Shown: positions 37,587-46,532 of the stretch, piece by piece
How the letters are laid out: each line of letters starts with the position of its first letter
Numbering within the stretch: position 1 is the first letter of the stretch
Origin: Chloroflexi bacterium bin125
GTDB taxonomy: Bacteria; Chloroflexota; Dehalococcoidia; Bin125
Assembly (NCBI GenBank): GCA_002239025.1
Contig: MPNM01000012.1
Span: 1 to 64,000 of the forward strand
Direction of reading: 5' to 3'
DNA length: 64,000 nucleotides
Made by a program: the position numbers and the translations under genes
Notes under the pieces: model-generated
Seen by the model: only the letters and a program-made list of their open reading frames with translations
What the model was told of the DNA's origin: nothing
The model's database searches: none

Positions 37587-37983
37587 AAGGTTTGCCTTTG
37601 GTGTTGACCGGAAAACTGCTGGGTGCTGAGTTCGAGTACCTCGCGATGGAGTCCTGATCTGTTGCTCGATCCTTGCTTCACGCCGGGACCGGCTTCCTCT
37701 ACTCCTGCTGTAGCGCCAATCGAGACACACACCGACAGAGCAGATCCACACATGATGCGGGGACTGAAACTTCGGACTTGGTCTCCGGCCCCGACGACTA
37801 CGAACTGGTTTGAATGGGCTCGTCCCAGCTAATGCCGCACTCAACCATCCGGCTCAAGAGCGTGCAGACAGTTCACCCTAGTGTGCGCCAGTCCGCGGCC
37901 TCCATTGATCACCGCACGAGGCCCGGACGTCGGCCTCCACTAGTATGCTCGGACGCAGCTTGACGGAGGATCGAGGACTACCG

Positions 37984-38760
37984 ATGCCAGACAGATTCGA
38001 GGGTAAGGTCGTCGCGATCACAGGTGCCGCAGGAGGTATCGGCCGGGCGACCGCCGTCCGTTTCGCGTCTGAGGGTGCCCGGATCTTGGCCGTCGATTTA
38101 GCGCATTCCGGGATCGACGAGACGGTAGCAGCAGTACAGCGGGTCGGCGGTCAAGTCGCCACTCATGAAGCCGATGTCACCGTCGCTAGTCAGGTCGACG
38201 GCTATGTCCAGGCGGCGCTCGATCAGTTCGGCCAGATCGATGTGTTTTTCAACAACGCCGGCATCGAGGGCTGGGTCGGGTCGCTGTTGGATTACCCGGA
38301 AGATGAGTTTGATCGAGTCTTTGCGGTCAACGTCAAGGGTGTTTTCCTCGGACTGCAGGCTGTCGGACGAGTGATGCGGGAAGCTGGTGGGGGCGCAATC
38401 ATCAACACAGCTTCGGTCGCCGGGCTCCAGGCGACAGCGGTCGCGGCGGCATACGGAGCCAGCAAGAGCGCAGTCGTGGGTTTGACGAAGTCCGCCGCCA
38501 TCGCATTCGTCGACGACGGCATCCGCGTCAACGCCATCTGTCCCGGTCCGATTGAAACGCGCATGATGCGCGCCATGGAGCGCGGCGTCAATCCAGACGA
38601 CCCTGAAGCCGTGCACCGGAACCTCGCCGCGTCGACGCCCATGGGACGCTACGGTGAAGCCGAAGAGATCGCAGCGATGGTTGCCTTCCTGGCCAGCGAC
38701 GACGCGTCCTACATCACCGGCGGCATCTACCCTGTCGATGGCGGCACTCGCGCGAACTAG
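37984..38760 (+). CDS. SDR-family oxidoreductase
   Basis: TGAAGGIG nucleotide-binding motif, NNAG, YGASK active site. Confidence 0.95.
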   Translation: MPDRFEGKVVAITGAAGGIGRATAVRFASEGARILAVDLAHSGIDETVAAVQRVGGQVATHEADVTVASQVDGYVQAALDQFGQIDVFFNNAGIEGWVGSLLDYPEDEFDRVFAVNVKGVFLGLQAVGRVMREAGGGAIINTASVAGLQATAVAAAYGASKSAVVGLTKSAAIAFVDDGIRVNAICPGPIETRMMRAMERGVNPDDPEAVHRNLAASTPMGRYGEAEEIAAMVAFLASDDASYITGGIYPVDGGTRAN

Positions 38761-38825
38761 CCCAGCCGCCGCGTTGTGACAGCGAGTTGGCATCGCTAGC
38801 ATCGATTCAGGACCAGGAGCTACCT

Positions 38826-39311
38826 ATGGCACGGATCGATATCGCACCTGGCGAAGGCGAAGAAAGCACCCGATTGTTCAAGCCGCGCCCTGAACTGGGT
38901 GCCGCGATGACAGCGCTCTCCCGAGCAGTCGTTGAGCACAGCCAGCTGCCCGTTCGCGAACGGGAACTCGTTCGCATGCGCATCGCGGAGATCAATCAGT
39001 GCTCCGTTTGACTGGACACGCGCTCTGCATCGGCGATGCAGAATGGTCTGACTGAAGAGGCATACGCACAGGTCTCGGACTACAGAGAGAACCCGCTCTA
39101 CACCGATCGAGAACGGGCTGCGATCGACTTCGCCGAGCGCTTCTGCTACGACCACTCGTCAATGGACGACGATTACTGGGTCGGCCTGCGAACCCTGTTC
39201 GGCGACGACGAGATCCTCGATCTCTCCACCTGCGTCGCCTGTTTCGTTGGCGGCGGCCGCCAACTCGCCGTGCTCGGCATCCATCGGGAATGCCCAACGC
39301 AGATTCCCTAG
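38826..39311 (+). CDS. Carboxymuconolactone decarboxylase/AhpD-like protein, predicted selenoprotein (Sec = TGA 39009-39011)
   Basis: Uninterrupted frame except one TGA: ...VRMRIAEINQCSV[TGA]LDTRSASAMQNGLTEEAYAQVSDYRENPLYTDRERAAIDFAERF...; TGA replaces the second Cys of CxxC; RBS aggagc upstream. Confidence 0.8.
39024..39042 (+). promoter_or_regulatory. Candidate bacterial SECIS hairpin
   Basis: TCTGCATC-GGC-GATGCAGA, 8-bp perfect stem; apical loop at 39032-39034, first loop base 21 nt past the TGA. Confidence 0.65.
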
Positions 39312-39332
39312 CATCCTCCCAGGAGGCCCACC

Positions 39333-39863
39333 ATGCCCGTCACCTTCCTCGAACCTACCGCCGAAGACGGCATCGCCGTTGAGCCCTACGAACTCTTCGC
39401 CGATACCAGCGGCCCCATTGCGGTCGGCCTGGTCTCCAACGCCTTTCCCGACGGCACACTCTTCATGCACAAGCTGGAAGCGGAACTGGCGAGCGCGATG
39501 CCGCAGGCCACCTTCCGCCACTACCAGAAACCGAATGTCGCTCCCGTCACCGGGGAGCTCGTCGACGCCGTCACCGAAGAGTGCGACGTCGTCCTCGCCG
39601 CCTGGGGACATTGAGGCGGCTGCACATCCGGCACCGTGCGTGACGGAGCAATCTTCGCCAAGGCCGGCCTCCCCGCCGTCGCCATCGTCACCGAGGCCTT
39701 CGTCGAACTGGCCGCCTTCACCGCCGAGGCCGTGGGCATGCCCGCGGTCCCTCGTTATGTCCTGCCACATCCCTGCTCCGGCACCGGCGACGAGAACCTG
39801 GCTCGCGTCGCCCGCGAGGCCGCGCCCGGCATCATCGACCTGCTCGAAGGCCACACGCGGTGA
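39333..39863 (+). CDS. UGSC-family protein, predicted selenoprotein (Sec = TGA 39612-39614)
   Basis: Frame reads ...ECDVVLAAWGH[TGA]GGCTSGTVRDGAIFAKAGLPAVAIVTEAFVELAAFTAEAVGMPAVPRYVLPHP...; matches the UGSCTSxTVxDG active-site family; RBS aggagg upstream. Confidence 0.82.
39628..39646 (+). promoter_or_regulatory. Candidate bacterial SECIS hairpin
   Basis: CCG-g-CAC-CGTGC-GTG-a-CGG; apical loop 39635-39639, first loop base 21 nt past the TGA. Confidence 0.5.
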
Positions 39864-40930
39864 CCCTCCAGGCCACGCGCCACCAGGCCCCGGACGAGGC
39901 GACCGCGCTCGAGCTCTTCCATATGCGCGAGTGGACTGACGGCCTACCTGTAGTCATCCCCACCGAGGAGCGCGTTGTAGCCCTGCTCGCCGGGGTCGAA
40001 CTCGAACCGGACGTGATCATCGGCAAGATCGGTCCCAGCCAGGCCTCAGTCGAGAAGATCGCGATCAACGCCGTCATGGCCGGTTGCCGCCCGGAACACT
40101 TCCCGGTCGTGCTTGCCGCCGTGCGCGCCGTCGGCGATTCCGAGTTCGACATCGACAACATGCAGTCGACGACCCACGGGATGGGACCGGTTGTCATCGT
40201 CAACGGACCCGCCCGTGAGGTCTGCGGACCGATCGCCTCCGGTTGGGGCGCGCTCGGCCCGGGACATCGAGCGAACGCCAGCATCGGCCGAGCCCTGCGC
40301 CTCTGCCTGATGAACATCGGCGGCGCGCGACCCGGCCACGGCGACATGGCCGCCCTCGGACAGCCCGGTAAGTTCACCTGCTGCCTCGCCGAAGATGAGG
40401 AAGGAAGCCCCTTCACGCCGCTGCACACTGCCTTCGGTTACGACGCCGACCAGTCCGCGGTCACCCTCGTCGGCGTGGACGCCCCCCACTCGGTGATGAT
40501 GCAGACCAACGACGACGATCCCGAAGCGCACGAACGTATTCTCCGAGTCGTCGCCGGATCGATCGCCATTCCCGGCGGCAACAACACGCAGATCGGCAAC
40601 GGCCCGGTAATCGTCGTCCTCAACCCCATCCACGCCGGCGTCCTGGCCAACGCCGGACTCAGCCGAGAAGACGTCTGCGAGCGCCTCACGAAGCTGGCCG
40701 TAACGCCCAACGCAGTCATGCGGGGCTGGGCCACGAAACGGCGCATTCCCGAAGGCGACGGCGATCTCCCCGCGCTGCGAGGCCCTGAAGACATCGTCCT
40801 GATCGTCGCCGGAGGAGGCGGAATGTACTCCGCCGTCTTCAGTGGAGGCCTCGCCGGATCAACTCACCCGGTCCACGCCCCCATCGACTTCGACTTCTCC
40901 TGCGAACTCCCCGGCCTACCACCCACCTAG
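39860..40930 (+). CDS. Conserved protein, translationally coupled to the UGSC gene (GTGA overlap)
   Basis: Intact 356-aa ORF from GTG 39860 overlapping the stop at 39861-39863. Confidence 0.75.
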   Translation: MTLQATRHQAPDEATALELFHMREWTDGLPVVIPTEERVVALLAGVELEPDVIIGKIGPSQASVEKIAINAVMAGCRPEHFPVVLAAVRAVGDSEFDIDNMQSTTHGMGPVVIVNGPAREVCGPIASGWGALGPGHRANASIGRALRLCLMNIGGARPGHGDMAALGQPGKFTCCLAEDEEGSPFTPLHTAFGYDADQSAVTLVGVDAPHSVMMQTNDDDPEAHERILRVVAGSIAIPGGNNTQIGNGPVIVVLNPIHAGVLANAGLSREDVCERLTKLAVTPNAVMRGWATKRRIPEGDGDLPALRGPEDIVLIVAGGGGMYSAVFSGGLAGSTHPVHAPIDFDFSCELPGLPPT

Positions 40931-40957
40931 CCTACCCAGTCCTCCGATCCCCTCTTT

Positions 40958-40991
40958 CCCCTCTCCCTCTGGGAGAGGGCTAGGGTGAGGG
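40958..40991. repeat. REP-like palindrome (ccctctccctctgggagagggctagggtgaggg), copy 1
   Basis: Same element at 45627-45660 and 48504-48537. Confidence 0.85.
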
Positions 40992-41019
40992 TTCCCCACA
41001 TGAACCAAGACAACAATCC

Positions 41020-42297
41020 CTAGACAACCCCCAACTCGAGGAGGCCACGAAGCTCCGCCGAGCTCAACCCAAGCTCACCCACATAGACCTCATAGTTGTG
41101 CTCTCCGAGCAGCGGCGGACGACGCCGAAGTCGAACCGGCGACCGCGTAAACCGATAGGGAGCACCGGGATACCGCACGGGCTGCTCAACACCGGGCAAC
41201 TCGCCTTCCCAGAAGAAGCCACGGTCGGCCCAGTGCGGGTCGTCGAGGTTCTCCTCAGGCCGGCGAACGATGCCCCAAGCAAAGTGAAGAGCCTGGCTGC
41301 GGCGGTAGACCTCATCGGCGGGCAGGCTCTGGACGAACGCGCCGATCGTCTCAGCCACGTGGAGACGTCCCTCCGGGTTCGAGCGAGGGTCGCGGAAGAG
41401 CAGTTCCTGATACTGCGCATCACGGAGATCATCCGCGGCATCATGCTCGTCCATCCAGTCCACCAGCCCCGACCAGGCGGAGCCGCCCCGAGGCAGACCA
41501 CCATTGATCAGGCAGACATACTCGCCGTCGGCCGCCAGATATTGCCAAGGAGCAGTAGGGTCGGGCGATGAGTGACGACCCGTCTGCCGTTGGACAAGCC
41601 GGCCGAAATACTCCCAGTTGGGAAACGCACCCTCAGTCGTCGCAGAGATGGACTCATGGATCGAGACATCAACGAGCTGACCCGTGTGCCCGGCATTCCG
41701 CATCCATAGAGCTGCCAGCAAGCCGGACACGGCGTATTCGTTGCTCATCGCAATACTGTGCTCACCGTCTGGACGAATCGGCGGCAGGTCATGGTCGTCG
41801 TACCCGTTGCTCATCATCGGCCCGCCGAGTGCAAGCTGCACAAGATCGTTGACCGCCCAATCGCGCCGAGGACCAGTGCGCCCGAACGGCGCAATGCTGC
41901 ACCAGACGCAGTCACTCAAGTCCGACTGCGCCTCAGCCCACTGCCATCCGCCGCTAAGATCGTCCAGGAACGTAGGCGTCGTAGCGTCGATCACCACATC
42001 AACAAGGCCAACCAACCGCTGCCAGATCTCAATCCCACCCGGCTGAGTAACATCAAGAGTGACGGCGCGCTTGCTCGTGTTCCGCGAAGCGTGAAGCAGC
42101 GACGGCTGCCCAGGATCATCATCAACAAAGGGCCCAACATGCCGACTGCGACCGCCGCCGGGCGGTTCGACACGAATCACATCCGCCCCGGCATCGGCCA
42201 GCAGCTTGCCCGCGACCTCGCCCAGGTCGCCAATCTCGAGAACTCGCAGTCCTTCGAGCGGGCCTTCAGCTGGATCGGTATCCGAGTTCGGCATCAA
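41020..42297 (-). CDS. CaiB/BaiF CoA-transferase family protein
   Basis: PLEGLRVLEIGDLGEVAGKLLADAGADVIRVEPPGG...; typical family III CoA-transferase. Confidence 0.9.
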   Translation of the reverse strand: MMPNSDTDPAEGPLEGLRVLEIGDLGEVAGKLLADAGADVIRVEPPGGGRSRHVGPFVDDDPGQPSLLHASRNTSKRAVTLDVTQPGGIEIWQRLVGLVDVVIDATTPTFLDDLSGGWQWAEAQSDLSDCVWCSIAPFGRTGPRRDWAVNDLVQLALGGPMMSNGYDDHDLPPIRPDGEHSIAMSNEYAVSGLLAALWMRNAGHTGQLVDVSIHESISATTEGAFPNWEYFGRLVQRQTGRHSSPDPTAPWQYLAADGEYVCLINGGLPRGGSAWSGLVDWMDEHDAADDLRDAQYQELLFRDPRSNPEGRLHVAETIGAFVQSLPADEVYRRSQALHFAWGIVRRPEENLDDPHWADRGFFWEGELPGVEQPVRYPGAPYRFTRSPVRLRRRPPLLGEHNYEVYVGELGLSSAELRGLLELGVV

Positions 42298-43565
42298 ATC
42301 GCCAGCTCCGAGACCATGCTGGCAAACTCCTCTTCGTCGTAGCCCAGCAACTCGGTCATGACGGCATGGTTATGCTCACCGAACAGCGGAGCCCCCCGAT
42401 CCAGGCGCCAACGCGCGTTCGAGAACTGCATCGGCAACCCCTCAAAGCGGTGCTCACCAAGCTCCTCATGAGGAGCAGTCGGATAGAAGCCGCGCTCCGC
42501 GAGCTGAGGGTCGCGCTCCTGTTTGTCATCGGTCCGCTGGCAGACCCCCGCCGGGACGCCGACCTCCTGCAGAGCAATCATCAGGTCAAACGGGTCACGC
42601 TCGAGGGTCACGGCACCGATGACCTCGTCGAGCTCGTCTTCGTGATCCTTGCGTGAGGCCATATCCGCAAAGCGAGGATCGTCGCAAAGCGCATCAAGGC
42701 CGAGCACCCCGCAGAGCGACGCCCACTGAGCCTCATCGTCGACCGCAATCGCAATCCAACGGTCATCACCTGCGCATGGATACGTATTGTGCGGAGCCAC
42801 AGCCGGGTATCGCGAGCGATTGCCGATCCGCTCATAGGACCGGCCATTGACCTGATAGTCGAGCATCGGTACAGCGCTGACGGCCATCCCGGTCTCAATC
42901 TGCGACATGTCAACATGCTGCGCCTCGCCCGTGCGAGCCCGATGATGGAGAGCCATGAGTACGGCAATGGACGCGTAGTACCCGGCCGAGTGGTCCAGGT
43001 AAGAAAAGCCCCAACCCGCTGGAGGCTGATCCGGCAGACCAGACATCGCCGTCGCCCCTGAAACCGCCTGAGCGCTCGGACCCCAGGTGCCATACGAGGC
43101 GTCCCGGCCCACGTGGCCAAACCCCGAGACCGACACATAAATCAACGAAGGATTGATCTCTTGCAGCCGCTCCCACGAAAATCCCATCCGCCCGAATGCC
43201 CCTGCGCTGTAGTTCTCGATCACTACATCCGACACAGCAAGCAAGCGCTCAACCGCTTCACGCCCCTTCGGGTGAAACAGGTTGGCAGTAATCGAGCGCT
43301 TGTTGCGACTCAGATTCGAGTGAAATCCCGATCGGTTGAGCGACGGATTTTCCGGATCCTGGCGCAGACCAATCCGCATCGAGTCGAGATAAGACTCGTT
43401 CTCAACCTTCACAACATCAGCGCCAAGGTCGGCAAGAATGCGAGTCGCTTGAGGACCCGCCACGATCCAGGAGAAGTCAGTGACGCGAACTCCGTCAAGC
43501 GGGAGAGGCAAATCCGAAGGCATAGTGGTCACAGCATAAGCACATGCCTCCAGAGCCACGCACAT
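42294..43565 (-). CDS. CaiB/BaiF CoA-transferase family protein
   Basis: PLDGVRVTDFSWIVAGPQATRILADLGADVVKVE...NLSRNKRSITANLFHPKGRE; stop/start overlap with the next gene. Confidence 0.93.
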   Translation of the reverse strand: MCVALEACAYAVTTMPSDLPLPLDGVRVTDFSWIVAGPQATRILADLGADVVKVENESYLDSMRIGLRQDPENPSLNRSGFHSNLSRNKRSITANLFHPKGREAVERLLAVSDVVIENYSAGAFGRMGFSWERLQEINPSLIYVSVSGFGHVGRDASYGTWGPSAQAVSGATAMSGLPDQPPAGWGFSYLDHSAGYYASIAVLMALHHRARTGEAQHVDMSQIETGMAVSAVPMLDYQVNGRSYERIGNRSRYPAVAPHNTYPCAGDDRWIAIAVDDEAQWASLCGVLGLDALCDDPRFADMASRKDHEDELDEVIGAVTLERDPFDLMIALQEVGVPAGVCQRTDDKQERDPQLAERGFYPTAPHEELGEHRFEGLPMQFSNARWRLDRGAPLFGEHNHAVMTELLGYDEEEFASMVSELAI

Positions 43566-43711
43566 TTTTGCTCGCCCAACAGATTCCCAGTCCCCGCTCT
43601 ACGCGGGGACCCCCTCGGTTCCCCGTTCCCTACCAGCTGCGGTCGAATCGCTCTTGGGGGGCAACTCACTGATCGCGCCGAACAGACCGATGCACAACCC
43701 TCCACCGATCC

Positions 43712-44605
43712 TCAGTGCAGATGCCGCAGCCGAGGATCAAGCCGATCACGCAACCAGTCACCCATCAGATTGCCCGTCAGCGAGATCGTCAGCAGCGCCA
43801 GACCCGGCAACCAGATTGGCCACCACGCCACGATCATCACCTCGCGCCCCTCAGTGATCATCCGCCCCCACGAAGCTGTCCCGGCCGGCACGCCCACGCC
43901 CAGGAAACTCAAGGCCGCCTCAACCTGGATCACGATCGCGACCTCCAACGTCATGATGATCACGATCGTGTTCACGACGTTGGGCAACAAGTGCTTGCGC
44001 ATGATCCACCAGCCGCCGGCCCCCAACGCCCGTGACGCCGTCGTAAAGTCACGCTCCCGCAACGACAAGACCTCCGAACGAACCAGTCGGGCATAGCCCG
44101 ACCACGTCCAGATCAGCAAAATGATGATCACGTTGCGCAGACTCGGCCCGAAGATGCTGCCCAACAACACGGCAAACAGGATCGCCGGCAGAGCGAGCTG
44201 GACGTCCACGATCCGCATCAAGATCTGCTCCGTCGAGCCGCCCAACCATCCCGACGCCATCCCCACCAGCGTCCCAAACGCGGCCGAGCCCGGCACAACG
44301 ATCGCCACAACGATCAGCGAGATCCGCGCCCCATGCATCAAGCGGCTCAGGATGTCGCGGCCCACATCGTCCGTCCCCAGCGGATGATCCCAGGTGCCGC
44401 CGTCAAACACCGGCGGCGCCAGACGCGCCGACAGATCGATGAAACTCGGATCGTGGGGTGCGAGATCATCCGCCAGAACACCGGCCAGGAGGAAGACCAG
44501 CCCGATTGCCAGCGGCAGCGACAGACCCAGCCAGCGTCGCCAGCGAATTGGACCGCGAGGCTCGGAGAACTCAACTTCGATCGGTGCCGCCGCGCGTTCG
44601 GTCAT
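43712..44605 (-). CDS. ABC transporter permease (DppC-like)
   Basis: GTDDVGRDILSRLMHGARISL motif and BPD inner-membrane pattern. Confidence 0.92.
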   Translation of the reverse strand: MTERAAAPIEVEFSEPRGPIRWRRWLGLSLPLAIGLVFLLAGVLADDLAPHDPSFIDLSARLAPPVFDGGTWDHPLGTDDVGRDILSRLMHGARISLIVVAIVVPGSAAFGTLVGMASGWLGGSTEQILMRIVDVQLALPAILFAVLLGSIFGPSLRNVIIILLIWTWSGYARLVRSEVLSLRERDFTTASRALGAGGWWIMRKHLLPNVVNTIVIIMTLEVAIVIQVEAALSFLGVGVPAGTASWGRMITEGREVMIVAWWPIWLPGLALLTISLTGNLMGDWLRDRLDPRLRHLH

Positions 44606-45537
44606 CCCAGACCTCCCACGCGGATCCGCGGATCAATCAACCGATACGACACGTCCACCGCCGCGTTGGCCAGCGCGATCGAGGCCGCCAGCACGATGAT
44701 CGCCGTCTGCACCATCGGATAGTCGGACTGCACGATCGAATCGATGATCAGCCGCCCGACACCCGGCCAGGCGAACACCACCTCAATGATCACCGCTCCC
44801 GCGATCAGCCGACCCATGCCGAGACCGAGCACTGTCACCACCGGCAGCAGAGCATGGCGTAACGCGTGCCGAGTTATGACGGTGCGCTCTCGCAAACCCT
44901 TCGCCCGCGCCGTGACGATGAAGTCAGCCCCCAACACATCGATCATCCCCGACCGGGTCAGGCGCATGATCGCCGCCATCTCCAGCAGCCCCAGCGAGAC
45001 CGCCGGCAGAATCAGCGACTTGAACCCTTCCGCTCCGCCGGTCGGGAACCAGCCCAACTCCACCGCGAAGAAAAAAATCACCATCAAACCCAGCCAGAAA
45101 CTGGGAGTCGCCTGACCGAACACGGCGAGCAAGCGCGCCAGCCAGTCGGTAAATCTGCCGCGGCGCAGCGCCGCCGCGATCCCCAGCGGGATCGACAGAC
45201 AGACCGCAAACACCAACCCCGCCGCCGTCAACTTCAGCGTGTTCACCGCGCGGTCGCCGATCGCTGCAATCGTCGACGTCCCCGCACCCCGGTACGACGT
45301 CCCAAAGTCCAACTGCACCAGATCGCCGAGGAAGTGGCCATACTGAACGATCAGCGAGTCGTTCAGGCCAAATCGCTCACGCACCGTTTCAATCTCATCA
45401 TCGGTCGCTTCGTACGGCAGCAGGAACGATTCAGGGTTGCCGACCAGTCGCGCGACGAAGAAGACGATGGTCGCCACAACGAACACGACGACGATCGTCT
45501 GGAGCAGGCGGACCGCGACGTAGTTCCAAAACTGCAT
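44602..45537 (-). CDS. ABC transporter permease (DppB-like)
   Basis: N-terminal YVAVRLLQTIVVVFVVATIVFFVARLVGNP; overlaps the DppC-like gene. Confidence 0.92.
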   Translation of the reverse strand: MQFWNYVAVRLLQTIVVVFVVATIVFFVARLVGNPESFLLPYEATDDEIETVRERFGLNDSLIVQYGHFLGDLVQLDFGTSYRGAGTSTIAAIGDRAVNTLKLTAAGLVFAVCLSIPLGIAAALRRGRFTDWLARLLAVFGQATPSFWLGLMVIFFFAVELGWFPTGGAEGFKSLILPAVSLGLLEMAAIMRLTRSGMIDVLGADFIVTARAKGLRERTVITRHALRHALLPVVTVLGLGMGRLIAGAVIIEVVFAWPGVGRLIIDSIVQSDYPMVQTAIIVLAASIALANAAVDVSYRLIDPRIRVGGLG

Positions 45538-45626
45538 GGCACACTCAATTCAGATTCCAGCCACACAGGCCCAAACTCATAAGCCGCATGCTAGTCACAG
45601 CAGCCAGCCCCCGTTCCCCCTCCAAT

Positions 45627-45660
45627 CCCCTCTCCCTCTGGGAGAGGGCTAGGGTGAGGG
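45627..45660. repeat. REP-like palindrome, copy 2
   Basis: cccctctccctctgggagagggctagggtgaggg. Confidence 0.85.
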
Positions 45661-45690
45661 TCCCCCGAACCAGAGAGCTACCACCCCAAA

Positions 45691-45751
45691 ACCCCCTCCC
45701 AATTTTCTCCCCCGCTCCGCGGGGGAGATGTCACACAGTGACAGAGGGGGT
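45691..45751. repeat. Multi-stem palindromic element (three-way-junction folding potential)
   Basis: Outer ACCCCCTC/GAGGGGGT; inner CTCCCCCGC-tcc-GCGGGGGAG; inner TGTCAC-aca-GTGACA. Confidence 0.8.
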
Positions 45752-45821
45752 CCCCGCCCACCCGTCCAACCAGTACCATAAGTAGAACCCACGTTCGTGT
45801 TAGACCCGGGAATGCCCGTCC

Positions 45822-46334
45822 ATGCCCAACCCAGCAACCACCAAACCGCCGACTCCCAGACGCTGCCGACGCATGGTCGAAGCCCACCACTTCGACTGCC
45901 AGGGACTCTCCCTCCGCCAGATCGGCAGGCAAATGGACTCCGCCCCTTCCACCGTCCACTCCTGCCTCCGCGACTTCCGACTCCACCGCAACCACGTCCT
46001 CCGCACTGTCGCCACCGACCAACTCGCCGATCAGGTCCACATCCTCACCCAGCCCCAGACCGACCCTGTCCAGCACCGACAGGCCGTAGCCAACGCCCAA
46101 GAACTGCGGCTCCTCCTCCGCAACCTGCCCGACATCCAGGAACACAACCAGCACCAGCGCGAACAGGCCATCGCCCCAGCTGACTCCGAAGTTCTGGACG
46201 GACCTGGACTGATCGAGACTGAGCCGGATCAATCCTGTCCAGATCGGGAACAATCCGGACATCTCCGGACAAATCTGAACACCTCAGCAACGATTTCTCA
46301 GGCCTCGACAGCGTCTTCGCTCCGATCCCGCTGA
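45822..46334 (+). CDS. HTH-domain protein
   Basis: EAHHFDCQGLSLRQIGRQMDSAPSTVHSCLRDFRLHRN helix-turn-helix. Confidence 0.65.
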   Translation: MPNPATTKPPTPRRCRRMVEAHHFDCQGLSLRQIGRQMDSAPSTVHSCLRDFRLHRNHVLRTVATDQLADQVHILTQPQTDPVQHRQAVANAQELRLLLRNLPDIQEHNQHQREQAIAPADSEVLDGPGLIETEPDQSCPDREQSGHLRTNLNTSATISQASTASSLRSR

Positions 46335-46532
46335 ATTCACCGCCTCCGAGGCCAATTCGCCGCGAACGCAGCCGCGTCGCCCCCCTGCCCGACCTCGGCA
46401 GACATTGACCCGCCGCCACCGGCACATTAAGAGTCAATTGACATCCAATTTTGAGAAGACCATACTCTCGACAATTCGTCTGGACTAATGCAGTTCCCGA
46501 ACGCGGCGCTGGGTTCCGACTAGGGGATTGAC

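Noticed and set aside
36663-37607. 314-aa + strand ORF
   Set aside because: Runs through the MITE and the dispersed 3'-end remnant; patchwork with no coherent protein.
39009-39614. Interpretation of the two TGA codons as pseudogenisation
   Set aside because: Both frames are otherwise open, each TGA is exactly at a catalytic Cys/Sec position, and both have equally spaced candidate SECIS hairpins; still requires confirmation of Sec machinery.
43113-44096. 327-aa + strand ORF
   Set aside because: Antisense to the CoA-transferase and ABC permease genes.
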